From NCBI RefSeq assembly GCF_947507565.1, contig NC_089193.1:310001-374000 (forward strand): a stretch of 64,000 nt of DNA, written 5' to 3'. A model generated the notes under the pieces. That model had not been told where the DNA came from. It did not search any database and saw only the letters and a program-made list of their open reading frames with translations. Made by a program: the position numbers and the translations under genes. How positions within the stretch are numbered: the stretch's first letter is position 1; each line of letters begins with the position of its first letter. This stretch comes from Oscarella lobularis (Eukaryota; Porifera; Homoscleromorpha; Homosclerophorida; Oscarellidae). Positions 11,567 through 22,300 of the stretch are shown piece after piece.

Positions 11567-13010
11567 TCATCGCACTCCTGATTCCTTTTCAATGGCTTGA
11601 CTCTTTTGTACAATCGCATAGCTGAGCCAATCATCGGATTCCTCCGCCGTCTCAAACTCTCTTCCCGCCACATAGTGGGGTGGCATTCGTTCCGGCGCAA
11701 GATACTGGGGACTAAGTGGCCCGGCTGATTTGGAGCTCTCCAGCAAATGAGCAGCTCCCAAGTCAGCTATTTTCACTTTCATATCCTTCGTCACCAATGC
11801 ATTTGTCGGACGAATGTCAGCATGAACGTAGGGACGAGGCTTGAGTCCGTGAAGATAAGCAATTGCAGACGTTATCTGAACGACGATGGAAAGCTGCTCG
11901 AAAGAAGAGAGATAAGATGTCGATAAGTGAGCTGCAGTGATCACTTCGCACACCGATCCCTCGAGCAATTCAGAAACAATTTGAAATGGGATTCTTTCAT
12001 CCGTCACAGCACCGCATACACGGATAATGTTGAGATGGTGGAGTCGACTCGCCACAAGAACTTCTCTCTGAAATAACGGAATTGTTGCTGGGGTAGTGAT
12101 GAGAGCGTGGAATTTCTTCACAGCGATTGAAATCCCGTGCCAGCGACCGATAATGACGTCTAACGTGTAACTCGTACGATAAAGCTTGTAATAATGATAA
12201 TTTCGTTCCACCTGCATATGCTCCAGAGCCGAGTTTTTCATCCGTTAGGGTAACTTGGTCTGCAGTAATGCTAAGTACGTCCTTAAACTCGCGAAGGTCT
12301 TTTTTAAATTCCTCGGCTGTTCTCCTAAAAAGAAGTTTAACGTTCAGACAATTATATAAATTAAAGTTTACATTTCAGCTTGAAGTTCATCATCTTTTTC
12401 CGTCTTTTCGGTTTCAAGACGACAACATTCGTTTCTACAGTTATTGCTGTTTTATTTAAAATTACTTCTTTTCGGTCTGACATATACCTCCAACTTTCCA
12501 CTTGTGCCTGAAGGGACTCGCGATGCCTTTCCATCTCGGAACTAAATAGAAAGTCCTTATTTCGATTAGTTAGCCGTTGCAAAGAACACACCGCTCTTTT
12601 TCTGCTTGGCGCGTCGACTCGCTTGGCGAGTCGACTCCTCAAGAGTTTCAGCTAGCTTCGCCTTTTCTTCTTCAAGAACAAAACGTAAAGTTCTGAAAAT
12701 CGGAGAAGTTCAATCGATTGCTAAAAACATTCTTTGCAGGTGTTACTATTACTTCTGCTCGTTCAGGTCCTCTGTGAGGCGCTTATTAGAGTCTCTAAGA
12801 TCTCGAGCAGTATCTCTCTCAATGGCGAGTTTACAGTTTAGCGGGAATAACAATGATAAAAGATTATCTGGTTCTAGTGTTTTTGCACCGCTGCGCAGCC
12901 AAATTGCTTTTGAGTTGCACATTTTCTCTTTGAGCTTTTGCAGCCTCCTGTTGCAAAACTTGGAGCCGCTCTTCCAACTGTGACCTAGAAATTGTGTGCA
13001 TATATACAAA
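11567..13010 (-). CDS. coiled-coil plus TKL-type protein kinase, C-lobe truncated
   Basis: Short exons between 13,010 and 12,330 encode charged heptad-like helices (e.g. SQLEERLQVLQQEAAKAQRE, LRFVLEEEKAKLAETLEE), so a coiled coil precedes the kinase. Exons at about 12,330-12,215 and 12,160-11,567 join across a roughly 50 bp intron, phase 1 to phase 1, giving the glycine loop LGSGAYADVIIGRWHG and then the lysine in IAVKKF. The catalytic loop is HADIRPTN (HAD for HRD, Asp and Asn kept), DFG is replaced by DLG, and the APE motif is LAPERMPP. The family resembles TKL/RIPK-like kinases. The protein stops just after helix F (SDDWLSYAIV), so most of the C-lobe is missing. The family A repeat begins about 150 bp beyond the stop. 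The kinase is either a pseudokinase or a gene truncated by that insertion. The true start is not determined. Confidence 0.65.
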
Positions 13011-13167
13011 TAATTAATTAGAAGATCTTCCTTTTGTATCTACCGTTCACTTGTCGTCTCATTCGGAACTTTTGATATCGCTAGTCTAAATATAATTTTT
13101 TTTTCTACGTAAGAAAGGCAAATCGCGAAGAACGTACTTTGATTCAAACCTTTCCTTTTTAACTGAT

Positions 13168-13362
13168 ATGCCTAGGAAAAATGTTAGACCAACTGCTACT
13201 GCACTTAACTTTGATGTCATTACGAAAAGTGAAGTCAATCAAAAGATCAATAAATTTTCCACCAGACTCTCTTCCGCCCACAACGAAGACTTGAAAAATT
13301 CCGTCTCCGTGGCTTACGGAATGAAGAGTGTGAAGCCAAATAGGTTTTATGTCCGAGCATAA
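13168..13362 (+). CDS. small uncharacterised basic ORF (64 aa)
   Basis: An ATG-started frame of 64 codons between two minus-strand genes. It is basic, with no signal peptide or membrane segment, and ends in KPNRFYVRA. A second small ORF 1.6 kb downstream on the same strand ends in the similar KPNRVYFY, which hints that both are real. It could instead be a terminal exon or chance. I recognise no family. Confidence 0.3.
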   Translation: MPRKNVRPTATALNFDVITKSEVNQKINKFSTRLSSAHNEDLKNSVSVAYGMKSVKPNRFYVRA

Positions 13363-13380
13363 ATGAATCTAGAGACCAGT

Positions 13381-14360
13381 TTATTGCTCATGAATCTCTC
13401 GCCAATTCCTTACTTCGTAAGATTTTCTGCTGTCGAAGTCAAGAACAAAGGCGTGGTCAGACTGGTTCTCTTTCATCTCCCCGCCAACTAAAATGAAGCG
13501 ATTTCTTTCTTTCAGTCCCGGATCTGGCAATCGACAAATTCTATGATGTGATCGATAGGACGGGGCTGGATTAAATCTGATTGGAATCCATTGCTAAAAG
13601 ATTTCAAAATTAATCTTCAGCCTTGAAAGAGTAATTTTACCTTTGCTCTTAAATCAATGACAAACGAATCGGTCACATATTTATATTTTTGGTACCCTCC
13701 ATGAATTAAGCCCCGATGTCGATCTATCGTTTCGGTGGCAGCCCGGCGGCGTCCGCTAGGTTTAAGGCCGTCTAGTCGAAGATCCAACCAGTATCCTAGT
13801 ATTCAATGCTTAAAAAAACTTCCGAGTTTCAACTCCTGCGATTTACCTTATTCTCTATTCTTCTCAAAAATAAATTCATAAAGCTCATCATTCACGTCCC
13901 AGTCGCTTTCGGCTCCTAATTGAAGATGATCTCGAGGAATACGGTCGCAACCTCCTCCAAACATAATGAATCGTCCTCCAATTGCCCACAAACAGGCTTC
14001 GTGACGTTTCCACGGTTTCTTCTCATCAGGCGGCGTGGCTATTCGAAGCCATTTCATTTCTTGGGGATTCAATCCAAACACATCTTCAAGATCATCGCCT
14101 GAATTATTTAGTCTACCACCGTACGAATAAATAATCCCATCGATGACCACGCATTGTGCTCCATTGCAGGGCGGAGGAATGTCGTCTCCTTCGGCAACCC
14201 GACACATCCACTTCTTATCGCGAACGTTACAAGTCCAGATTTCCTCCCGGGGAAAAAAATATCCGTTGTCAGCCGTCTTGCCGCCGAAGACGTACAAGTC
14301 GTCGCCGATCAACGCGCTTTCGTGATCGAATCGAGAATCTGGTAGTGCGGCGCTGGCCAT
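13381..14360 (-). CDS. kelch-repeat protein with in-frame stop at the exon 1 donor
   Basis: Three exons. Exon 1 (14,360-13,847) starts MASAALPDSRFDHESALIG and carries kelch blades (DDLYVFGG, GIIYSYGG, GRFIMFGGG with paired aromatic strands). Exon 2 (about 13,798-13,640) continues the propeller (GLIHGGYQ, TDSFVIDLRAK). Exon 3 (about 13,600-13,381) has NRFILVGGEM and ends EIHEQ with TAA at 13,381-13,383. Kelch propellers mediate protein-protein contacts, often as substrate adaptors. The acceptor of exon 2 needs a phase-1 donor, and the only fitting GT is at 13,845-13,846. One codon before it lies TAA (13,848-13,850). The full product therefore needs readthrough, an unseen alternative donor, or the allele is null. 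No BTB or other partner domain is visible. Confidence 0.7.
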
Positions 14361-14960
14361 TTAATTAATGGCGGAATTTGTTGTGTTCCTTGAGTTTTGC
14401 GATCGTGCAGCGAAACGCTCTATATCGAGATAGATTACTATTTGCGTAGCACAACATGGCGAAATGACGCTCTCCTCAACCTACTTGGAGGGCGCGCAAG
14501 CCGAGAAACGCGGAGAAACGACGAAACGATCTCAATAAGCGAAACGCCCTTAGGGTACGCACGTGAAGGTAAATCCCGGACACAATGGCAACTTCCCGGA
14601 AAATTAACCTACTGCGCTCAGATTACAACATTTTCGCAAACGGCTTGATAATTCACTGAATTGCAACGTTATTAGCTTTCGATCAAACCATGAGCGAGCG
14701 GCGTCCGTCATGTAGTTATCGAGATATGCTCACTTATATCCGAGTAGGGCAAATCACGTGAGGTCGAATTAGTGCAGGTACAGTACACGGACAATATCTG
14801 ATATCATCGCGAGAGCAACATCCAAAAAATGTACTTAATTAAAACATTATCTGAAAATTCAAATTTGCTCTATAGTTACAATGCATGGTGAGAGGAAAAG
14901 GGATGGCTCCTCTGGCCGTAGATTACGTATAGTCGTCGTACGAATACATAATTACATACA

Positions 14961-15062
14961 ATGCACTCATTTTCTGCGTCTGATCTCAAGTCATACTTTG
15001 ATCACGTTTCCACTGTTAAGTTGCCCAAGAGAATGAAGCCTAATCGTGTTTACTTTTACTAA
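14961..15062 (+). CDS. very small ORF (33 aa) ending KPNRVYFY
   Basis: ATG-started, 33 codons, between the kelch gene and the ZYG11-like gene. Its only support is the C-terminal resemblance to the small ORF at 13,168-13,362. It may be a terminal exon or chance. Confidence 0.15.
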   Translation: MHSFSASDLKSYFDHVSTVKLPKRMKPNRVYFY

Positions 15063-15276
15063 TCAAGAGGTAAAGAAGGTAGTTATTGGAATGCTTCTCA
15101 AACAGGTTTCATATAACGCGACGATTACGCCTGGCACCGCTTAAGAAAATTGATTTTCATTATTGAAAGCTCTATTACTACTTTGATTTGGTTAATTAAA
15201 ACCAAACACCACCACAACACAGAACAATGTCAAAACACTCAACGCGATTCATTTTAGTCATTCGACCTCGTCCTGT

Positions 15277-17712
15277 TCAGCCTTCTTTGTGCACCGGACA
15301 TGCCATCATTACTGCCTCGAACTGGTCTTTCAACTCCGCCGGAATTGAGAGCCCGGAAACCACATCGACACCGACTTCTTTTCGCATAAGGCACAAAGGA
15401 CACAAACCAGTTTGAGCGAAATACTCTTGAGGATCAAAGGCGCTGCTGCAAAAGTATGCTAGATGGTTCAAGCCAAAAGTAGAGACGACGGGGAATTGAG
15501 AGCAGCTGCAAAGTTTCACTAAGGGCATAAGTGTCGTGTAAAGATAGCAACAGTATTCAGTTGTGCGTTCACAAAAGCCTTGTTTATTTTCACTGTTATC
15601 GAACACCTTAGCAACCAGAGCATTTCTTGCTTGGACATCGTGAGGCCAGATTGAGTCAAGTTCGTCGTTGACAATAAGGAGTCCGACCAAATACGAAGAC
15701 GAAAAACGCATTCTTTCAGTTGGCGAGCAGGACGCTGAATCGACAATGGCCTTGATGACCTTTGGCGAGCAAACTGAATGCGCCAAGTCGCGAATTTCTG
15801 CGATGTAGGAGAGGCATTCAATAGCCGCCCAGTAAATCTCATCCACACGAACATCCGTATACTCGCGATATAGATAATAATACGAACCTCTCAGAGCGAC
15901 TTCCGCCAAATTGTCCACAGCTTCGGGGACTCCGACGAAATGACGAAACAGATTCGGAACTCCATGGCACAGTGCACCAAGAGCACGAACAGTTGCATAG
16001 GCTTCGAAGACAAAGTCGTAGAGGCAAAACCACTTATATCGAATTCTTTCAATTTCACAATAGCAACCGAGGAAATAGCTTAGCCGGTCGCACAATTTAG
16101 AAAGATAGCTTTTATTTATAGCCAAATGCTGACGACTGGCGGCTGGCAGTTTCCTAAAAAATTTCCTAAGAGTGTTACACTTCAGAGCCGAGTCATCCGG
16201 AACACTGTCAATGACTGCCAGAGCTAAATGCAAAAGAAGAGGATTCGAACAAAAAGACGTCGGTAAATGAAAGGCAGTAGACAACAGAGCTTTAACAAAA
16301 CGGTCCTTGTCCCTTCTACTACCATCACGATAGTCCCGAATCAGAGAGAAAATATTTGGATTGAGAAGATGCTGAAAAGCAAATTCTAGCAGGCTGCAAG
16401 CTTGGCGGCTTAAAAAAACTGGTTCTCTGTTTCTCTCATAATCTAATGCCATTTTTTTATCAAGGGCGTCAAAGAAATTAGTCATGATGTTTGCCATCTT
16501 AAAATCCTTTTCAGTCTGCATGCGAAGAAGTCCAGCGTAAAGCATTGAAGAAAGTGGAGCAGGAAACGCTTCGCGGCGGCGAAACAGGCGGCGCCACAAT
16601 ATCGTGTCGTCATATCGAGTAAGAGCATCACAGAAAGAAGCGTAATTACGCAAGGCATGCTTGCTGCGATAATCATCAACGTTCTTCCCAATAGAAATTT
16701 GACAATTCTCAGCGCCAAGATCGTAATCCCATTCAGTTAAATTCTCGAGAACTTTGAGTTGACTGAATCGATTAGTGGCTCTTAGAACGTCGCACACGCA
16801 ATAAAGGGAGAGAGTGCCTGAAGAGTCAAGGTAAGTAAGTGAAGGAGTACTGGTTACAATTTCGTAAAGAGCTTGTTTCACGAGTGCTCTACCTGATTCT
16901 CTGTCACCGCACCAAGACACATAAGAGAAATCGACACTGTTCAAATAAGCAAGCTTGGAAAAGAATGCCGAAATCTTAGAATGCAACGCCTGAGTGAATT
17001 CCGAATCCGTGACAGGAACAAAGTTCAACGAATTTAGGCCAAGATGCTTGAGACCAACACATGCGAGACAGTCAGCCGTGGAGAAAACTTCAAAAAGCGA
17101 AACAGAAATTCCAGAAATGCATAGACGCTCCAATAGAGGCAGACTCGAAACGACAGTACCCAACTCTTCACGAGAAAGAGACGTGAATCCAACGTCCAAA
17201 TGTTTCAGATTCGAAAAGTGCGGGAGCTCGACCAATCCGATATCGCCGATGACATGACGGGTAGAGAAACTGATCAACGACTTCTTGCACTTGTCCTCGA
17301 CGATTTTCAAAAAAGGAGTCGACAGATCTGCCAGACACGGACTGAACGATATGTCAATGCTCGTCACGTCGACCAACTCTCCTATTTTGCTGACGATTGC
17401 GTTTGGGTCGACATTGGCGAGGCAGTAGAGAGGAGGCAAAGTCGTCAAACGAACGCGATTTCTATCGAGTAGAATATCGAGAATGCTTGCTGTCAGCTTT
17501 CCGCGTCGAGCGAGTCCGTCGATAATGCGGTTGGCGACAGGCGAAGGCAAATAGGCGGAACACGTGGGATCTCCCTGGCAGAGAAGAATCTCGGCGACGG
17601 AGGGCAAAGGAAGAGCCGGCATTTCGCCCAGTGAAGACAAACAAGGAACAAAGAACGTTTCGCACAGGCTTTTGACGGCCCAATCGGACAGCGTGTTGAG
17701 ATGAACGTCCAT
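15277..17712 (-). CDS. ZYG11/ZER1-like leucine-rich-repeat and armadillo protein (811 aa, intronless)
   Basis: Members of this family are substrate receptors of CUL2 ubiquitin ligases that recognise N-terminal glycine degrons (family knowledge). The N-terminal part fits the family pattern: a helix-rich start, then VANRIIDGLARRGKLTA corresponding to the conserved segment before the LRRs. Leucine-rich repeats follow at about residues 125-330 (LKHLDVGFTSLS, LKHLGLNSLNF). The rest is helical and armadillo-like. Near the C-terminus YTTLMPLVKLC and FGLNHLAYFC match the pattern of the last ARM repeat. Length 811 is close to the usual 720-800. The tail has an extra CPLC motif. The whole gene is one open frame, unlike its intron-rich neighbours, so retrocopy origin or an intronless lineage is possible. 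It is divergent from a TIR-like exon beginning about 100 bp away. Confidence 0.75.
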   Translation of the reverse strand: MDVHLNTLSDWAVKSLCETFFVPCLSSLGEMPALPLPSVAEILLCQGDPTCSAYLPSPVANRIIDGLARRGKLTASILDILLDRNRVRLTTLPPLYCLANVDPNAIVSKIGELVDVTSIDISFSPCLADLSTPFLKIVEDKCKKSLISFSTRHVIGDIGLVELPHFSNLKHLDVGFTSLSREELGTVVSSLPLLERLCISGISVSLFEVFSTADCLACVGLKHLGLNSLNFVPVTDSEFTQALHSKISAFFSKLAYLNSVDFSYVSWCGDRESGRALVKQALYEIVTSTPSLTYLDSSGTLSLYCVCDVLRATNRFSQLKVLENLTEWDYDLGAENCQISIGKNVDDYRSKHALRNYASFCDALTRYDDTILWRRLFRRREAFPAPLSSMLYAGLLRMQTEKDFKMANIMTNFFDALDKKMALDYERNREPVFLSRQACSLLEFAFQHLLNPNIFSLIRDYRDGSRRDKDRFVKALLSTAFHLPTSFCSNPLLLHLALAVIDSVPDDSALKCNTLRKFFRKLPAASRQHLAINKSYLSKLCDRLSYFLGCYCEIERIRYKWFCLYDFVFEAYATVRALGALCHGVPNLFRHFVGVPEAVDNLAEVALRGSYYYLYREYTDVRVDEIYWAAIECLSYIAEIRDLAHSVCSPKVIKAIVDSASCSPTERMRFSSSYLVGLLIVNDELDSIWPHDVQARNALVAKVFDNSENKQGFCERTTEYCCYLYTTLMPLVKLCSCSQFPVVSTFGLNHLAYFCSSAFDPQEYFAQTGLCPLCLMRKEVGVDVVSGLSIPAELKDQFEAVMMACPVHKEG

Positions 17713-17816
17713 GTCGATTTTGATCCGGGTGTGCGATCACGTGACACCTGCTTCATCGAAAAGTTAGCGTTCTGACTGAATTTTTTCTCAAGACACGTTT
17801 CGGCTATAGTGGAATG
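17713..17816. promoter_or_regulatory. presumed bidirectional promoter between ZYG11-like gene and TIR-like exon
   Basis: Short gap between the ZYG11-like start codon (minus strand) and the first visible acceptor of a plus-strand TIR-like exon. It contains ATCACGTGACAC (E-box core CACGTG). The whole interval is duplicated at about 39,130-39,216. The promoter role is inferred from divergent layout only. Confidence 0.35.
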
Positions 17817-17989
17817 CTGTTCAAAGTACCTATTCTAGGCGCTGTAGCTATTACGAAAAAGTGAGGCTCCCTAAGGGGTCTCACGAACAGTTCTCCGCTT
17901 GCGAAACGGCACGTAAGGCCCGCAGACGCGCGATTGTTATTCCGCTCAAGGATATTCCAATTGGCTATCCTTAGATTGAGCAGTCGTTG
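17817..17989 (+). CDS. TIR-like domain exon, partial, running into an assembly gap
   Basis: After an acceptor (GGCTATAG, 17,809-17,816) an open frame encodes about 50 residues including YEKVRLPKGSHEQFSACE and RRRAIVIPLKDIPIGYP. The latter fits the strand D/helix D/strand E region of TIR domains (aromatic-rich helix followed by a buried IVIPL strand). A TAG follows GYP, but the copy at 39,217-39,480 keeps reading there and differs by one base, so the stop may be a sequencing or assembly error at the edge of the N run. The TIR assignment is moderate to weak; boxes 1 and 3 are not visible. Confidence 0.35.
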
Positions 17990-18189
17990 NNNNNNNNNNN
18001 NNNNNNNNNNNNNNNNNNNNNNNNNNNNNNNNNNNNNNNNNNNNNNNNNNNNNNNNNNNNNNNNNNNNNNNNNNNNNNNNNNNNNNNNNNNNNNNNNNNN
18101 NNNNNNNNNNNNNNNNNNNNNNNNNNNNNNNNNNNNNNNNNNNNNNNNNNNNNNNNNNNNNNNNNNNNNNNNNNNNNNNNNNNNNNNNN
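17990..18189. other. assembly gap (200 N)
   Basis: Exactly 200 Ns, the usual size for a gap of unknown length. It is bounded by the TIR-like exon and by the left arm of an inverted-repeat element, both repeated sequences. Confidence 0.99.
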
Positions 18190-18826
18190 AAATGCATTTC
18201 TTGGGTTTGCTTTAGTAGCCATAAAACTAAATATAGCAACGAGATTACCCAAACTGGTACAGAAGCAAGCGGTGCGAAGAAAAAGTCACCCTTAAACTTC
18301 ATATTATTGAAAAATTCTGTCACATACCAGTACAGGACGTTACGCAAAATGCAGTTTGTTCAAACTTTATCATAGTGTTTGGTATATTGCCAAGAGCTAA
18401 GGCTACGTCAAGCTGACCATCTGCGTTTATTAATTTATCTATTGCGTTCTAAGAATTTCAGTTTGAGTGCTCTTATATAAAGATCGAATTTCAGATTCTT
18501 GGTATCACACTCTGGCTGTGATATCTTCATGAATCTCGATGCTGCTAAAAATGTACTTGCTCTACTTATGGAAGTCAAGAGCACTCCAGAGACAGATACT
18601 GTAAAAAGGCGTACTTTTATGTAATGTTTCTGACGTTGCGATAAAAATCAGCACGACAAATGCATTTGGCGTAAAGTACTGTATGCGGCAGAATTTTTCA
18701 TTAATACGAAGTTTTAGGGTGACTTTTTCTTCGCACCGCTTGCTTCTGTGCCAGTTTGGGTATTTTCGTTGCTATATTTAGTTTTATTGCTACTAAAGCA
18801 AACCCAAGAAATGCATTTTCATGCAC
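18189..18826. mobile_element. element with long inverted repeats, left edge in the gap
   Basis: The sequence at 18,190-18,365 reappears inverted at about 18,650-18,826 (shared marks: AATGCATTTCTTGGGTTTGC and TTCGCACCGCTTGC in inverse orientation). The spacer is about 285 bp with no coding capacity. This is a foldback or miniature inverted-repeat type structure. Its left terminus is hidden by the Ns, so target-site duplication cannot be checked. Confidence 0.7.
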
Positions 18827-18829
18827 TAA

Positions 18830-19375
18830 ACAGCCCAATTGCTTAGCAAAGTTACTCTTTTTTAAGCTGCTTTTGAAAATCGTTTCAAATACCTTACAGA
18901 AAATTCAGAATGTCCTTTTAGAAACGGATTTGGGCTTTGCAAACGGAATAACTGGTGTCCGAACACCGAGGTGCGATGTCGGTATATTCGTCGATTTTTA
19001 GCATGCGATAGACTAGACCATTTGGCTAAAGCTTTACTGCGTTCGAAAGCTCTATGATAGAGGATTTTGTGAAAAAAAATTCTAGGCGAAACATTAAAAT
19101 TTGAATGAGCTACGCATACGTGTCCGAAAGCGATACTGCTGTCCGAAAGCGGAGGATTTGACCTGCGCGCGCTAATCTTCTCATAAAATTATGAGGGTTT
19201 GGTCTATTGATTCGCGCTCTGGCACATCTTCCTGGCAGGGATTGGGCTTTCAAATGCGCCATAGGAAGCCAGAATCGGTTCGCTAGATTTGCTGTGCGAG
19301 CGTCCGAAATCGCAGAATGTCCGAAAGCCGAGGTCCTACTCTACTGTATTGTCATTTAGTCATTTAGCACGTATT
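18830..19375. other. upstream region of the Death/NB-ARC/TPR gene
   Basis: No coding exon seen. A motif TGTCCGAAAGC recurs (about 19,120, 19,139 and a variant near 19,318), so some short degenerate repeats are present. It presumably contains the promoter of the downstream gene. Confidence 0.35.
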
Positions 19376-22300
19376 ATGAACTGCAGCGACTTACTTCGAA
19401 AAATTATACGTAATCGCGATTCGTTCGCGAAAGACCTGCGGAGTCTTTCCAAGTCGACGAAAGATGTAAGGGAAACGTTAGAAAACCATTCATATTGCCA
19501 GTGAGAGATCACTCAATAGTTCCCAGCAAAAAAACTTATTAATTATTATTTGCAGCGATCTTCTCAGGCGGACGTTAAATATTTTCAAAGAAGACTTAGA
19601 GGTTTCCAAACGTCGTAAGTTAATTCGCGCAGAAGACAGCAATTTTGTCTAAACTTTGTTCCAGTGTTTCGCCTTGTGCGATCTTTCAAAGCTCATCGTG
19701 AAAAATTCGGCGTTGGTAAGAAACCGAAGCATTTTTGTTCATTTAACTTGTCATCTTCTGTAGAGAAAGATGCCGTCGATTTGTATCATTTTGCTTTCGA
19801 AGAAGTTGGGCACTATTGGAAAGAGCTCGGCGCTTCTCTCGGTTTTCGAAAAAGGGAGCTCGACGACATGGAGTACTTCCACGGGAGTCATCAACAGGGC
19901 GTAAACTACATGGCCTGGGCCATGCTCGAGAAGTATCGTGCTAAAAACCAATTTCGGTTTTCGTCTATTGAACTTCTTCGCCGAAAACTTGGTGAAGTGA
20001 AGAGGAGACGCCGAGTAGAAGATCGTCAGAATGAGAGAGAAATAAGCGGTAATTAGAAGTTTCATTACATGCAGGTGCTTGTGATGAGTTCTACTGTATA
20101 GCTCTTCTACCAAGCTGCATTATTCGCGACGGGAGGTTTTACGGACGCGAAGAGGAACTCGGGCAAATTGCCAATTATCTGTGGAACGGCAAAGCGAAAC
20201 AAAGTCGCGTTGAATCTGTTCAAATCCAACGTATTCAGGCAAGAGCTCTGCTGCGCAGAGATACTGTGGTTAAAGTCTTTATGCAGATTATTGCTGGAGT
20301 TGGAGGTGTTGGCAAAACAAGTCTTGCCTTCAAGTACGCTCTTCAATACGCCAAATCCTATTCAGATGGCTTATTCTACTTCAACTCTGAATCGTTCGCC
20401 TCGTTCTTAGTGTGGCTGAAAGAAAACGTACCTTTACAGTATTTCAACATTAAGTTGACTTATTTATTTATTTATTTATAGGTGGCTAAAGCAGTTGAGC
20501 TCAGCGGCTCGCACAATACTGTTACAATGTCTTCTCATGCCGACGCTCTTCGCGTCTTCTTTCGCTATCTCCGCAGTCGTCCTCGATCGCTCCTCCTTCT
20601 CGACAACGCCGACGACTTCGACTTTCTGAAGCGCTGTTTGCCCGGTCACGCCGTCGCGTGCCACATCGTTATAACGACGCGTCGAGCGCAAACGCACGAC
20701 GTCTTTCACGAGCGAAAGGTCAGCCTTCTCACTCTAAACGTTCTCGATGAGCAGAAAGCCGTCGTCGCTCTTCTTCACCTGTCTGGCATGCGACCAGAAT
20801 CGCACGCGACGATGGACTACAACGAGAGAAAGTATGCGGAAAAAGTTGCTGTCGGGCCACCGGTAGGACGACTGCCTCTCGCACTCGCTCACGCCGGATC
20901 TTTCATCGAACACCATCACTGCACGTTTCGTCAATACTGGTTAAAATTGGAAGCGGAGGCGAAGCGCTTGGAAGCGGCGGCGTTGAATCTAGACGCATTT
21001 CTGCGCTATTTTCACCTCTCCCACCTGAGGGATCATCTCGATCGATGCGGCGTTCACAGCGTGAACACTTTCGTCGAGTTCGATCTTGAGACGATGGGGT
21101 TAAACGCATTTGATCGGAAGTCGGTTTCGCGAGCGCGGGCGGCCCTTGCTGAACGGGAGCGCGTCTTTCTGACGTGGGAAATGGATCTCGACGATGTTCA
21201 CAAGGAGGACGAGTCGCACGGAGGTTATCGCTTTCTCGAGTGCTGCTCGGTGCTATCGTCTCAAGACATTCCGCTCGACGTCGTCGCCGACGCCGCTTTT
21301 TCGACGACGGCATCGCACGTCGACTTTCGTGTCATGCGTGCAATGAAAGCGTTGAACGAACGCTCGCTCGTCCAACGAATGAGTGAAATTGACAACGAAT
21401 CGTTTTCCGTGCACCATCTCGTGCAGGCGAGCGTCCTGCAGCGTCTCGGCGCCGACGTCGGCCATCTGACAAGGGTATTGGAGTCGACTGCGAATGCTCT
21501 TTTCAAGCGTCTTCCTCCTCCGGAGCATTTTCTCCTCGATTTTACCGATTCGTCTTTGCTCCGCATTGCTCCTCACGTCTATTCGGTTGCCGGAAAGATG
21601 CTCGAAGCCGGACTGCTCGTCGCCCCGCTCGTCGACTACGGCTGCGCATTGGCAATCGGCTTCTATCACTACGATGACGCTGTTCGGCTTTGCTCGTCTA
21701 GGGCTCAAGTTTTTGAAGCTAAGTTGGCCACCTTTTCCGCTGAGGAGATGCGACTCCTTCGACACAATTGTAAGCTGGCGTAATTTTTTTAATTTCTTTG
21801 GAGTTTCTTTATTGAAACAGATTACTTTCCTTTGGCGAGACTTTATTACGGCGTTGACAATTGGCACGATGGTGACGTGAGCGTGCGGAAAGCTCTTGGG
21901 GAAAGATGCTTGAGCGAACTTAGCCAAAGCGAAATAAGATCCTACAGACACGGTAAAGGCTATTTGACATTTGCGTTTGGGTGATCGTCTTCGTCATGCT
22001 CGCAGTGTTGTATTTACTTGCTGAGAGCAAAGTGCAAAGGGAAATGCTCGACGATGCCGAAGAGACGCTTCTTCGGCTGCTCAATGCGTATCCGTCTGAA
22101 ATAAAAACATCAGAGGCGGCTCACAATGCGTTTATGGGTACGTATTATTATAACTCTTTGTTTGCTCACGTCAAAAGTCTCTTTAAGTCTTTCTTCGTCT
22201 TGGATTCGTATACCAAAAATCGTGCCAATTTGATAAGGAGCAGGCGGTTCTAAAAAAAGCGCTGTATCTCGGAAATTGTGGCTTATTCCATTCAGGACTA

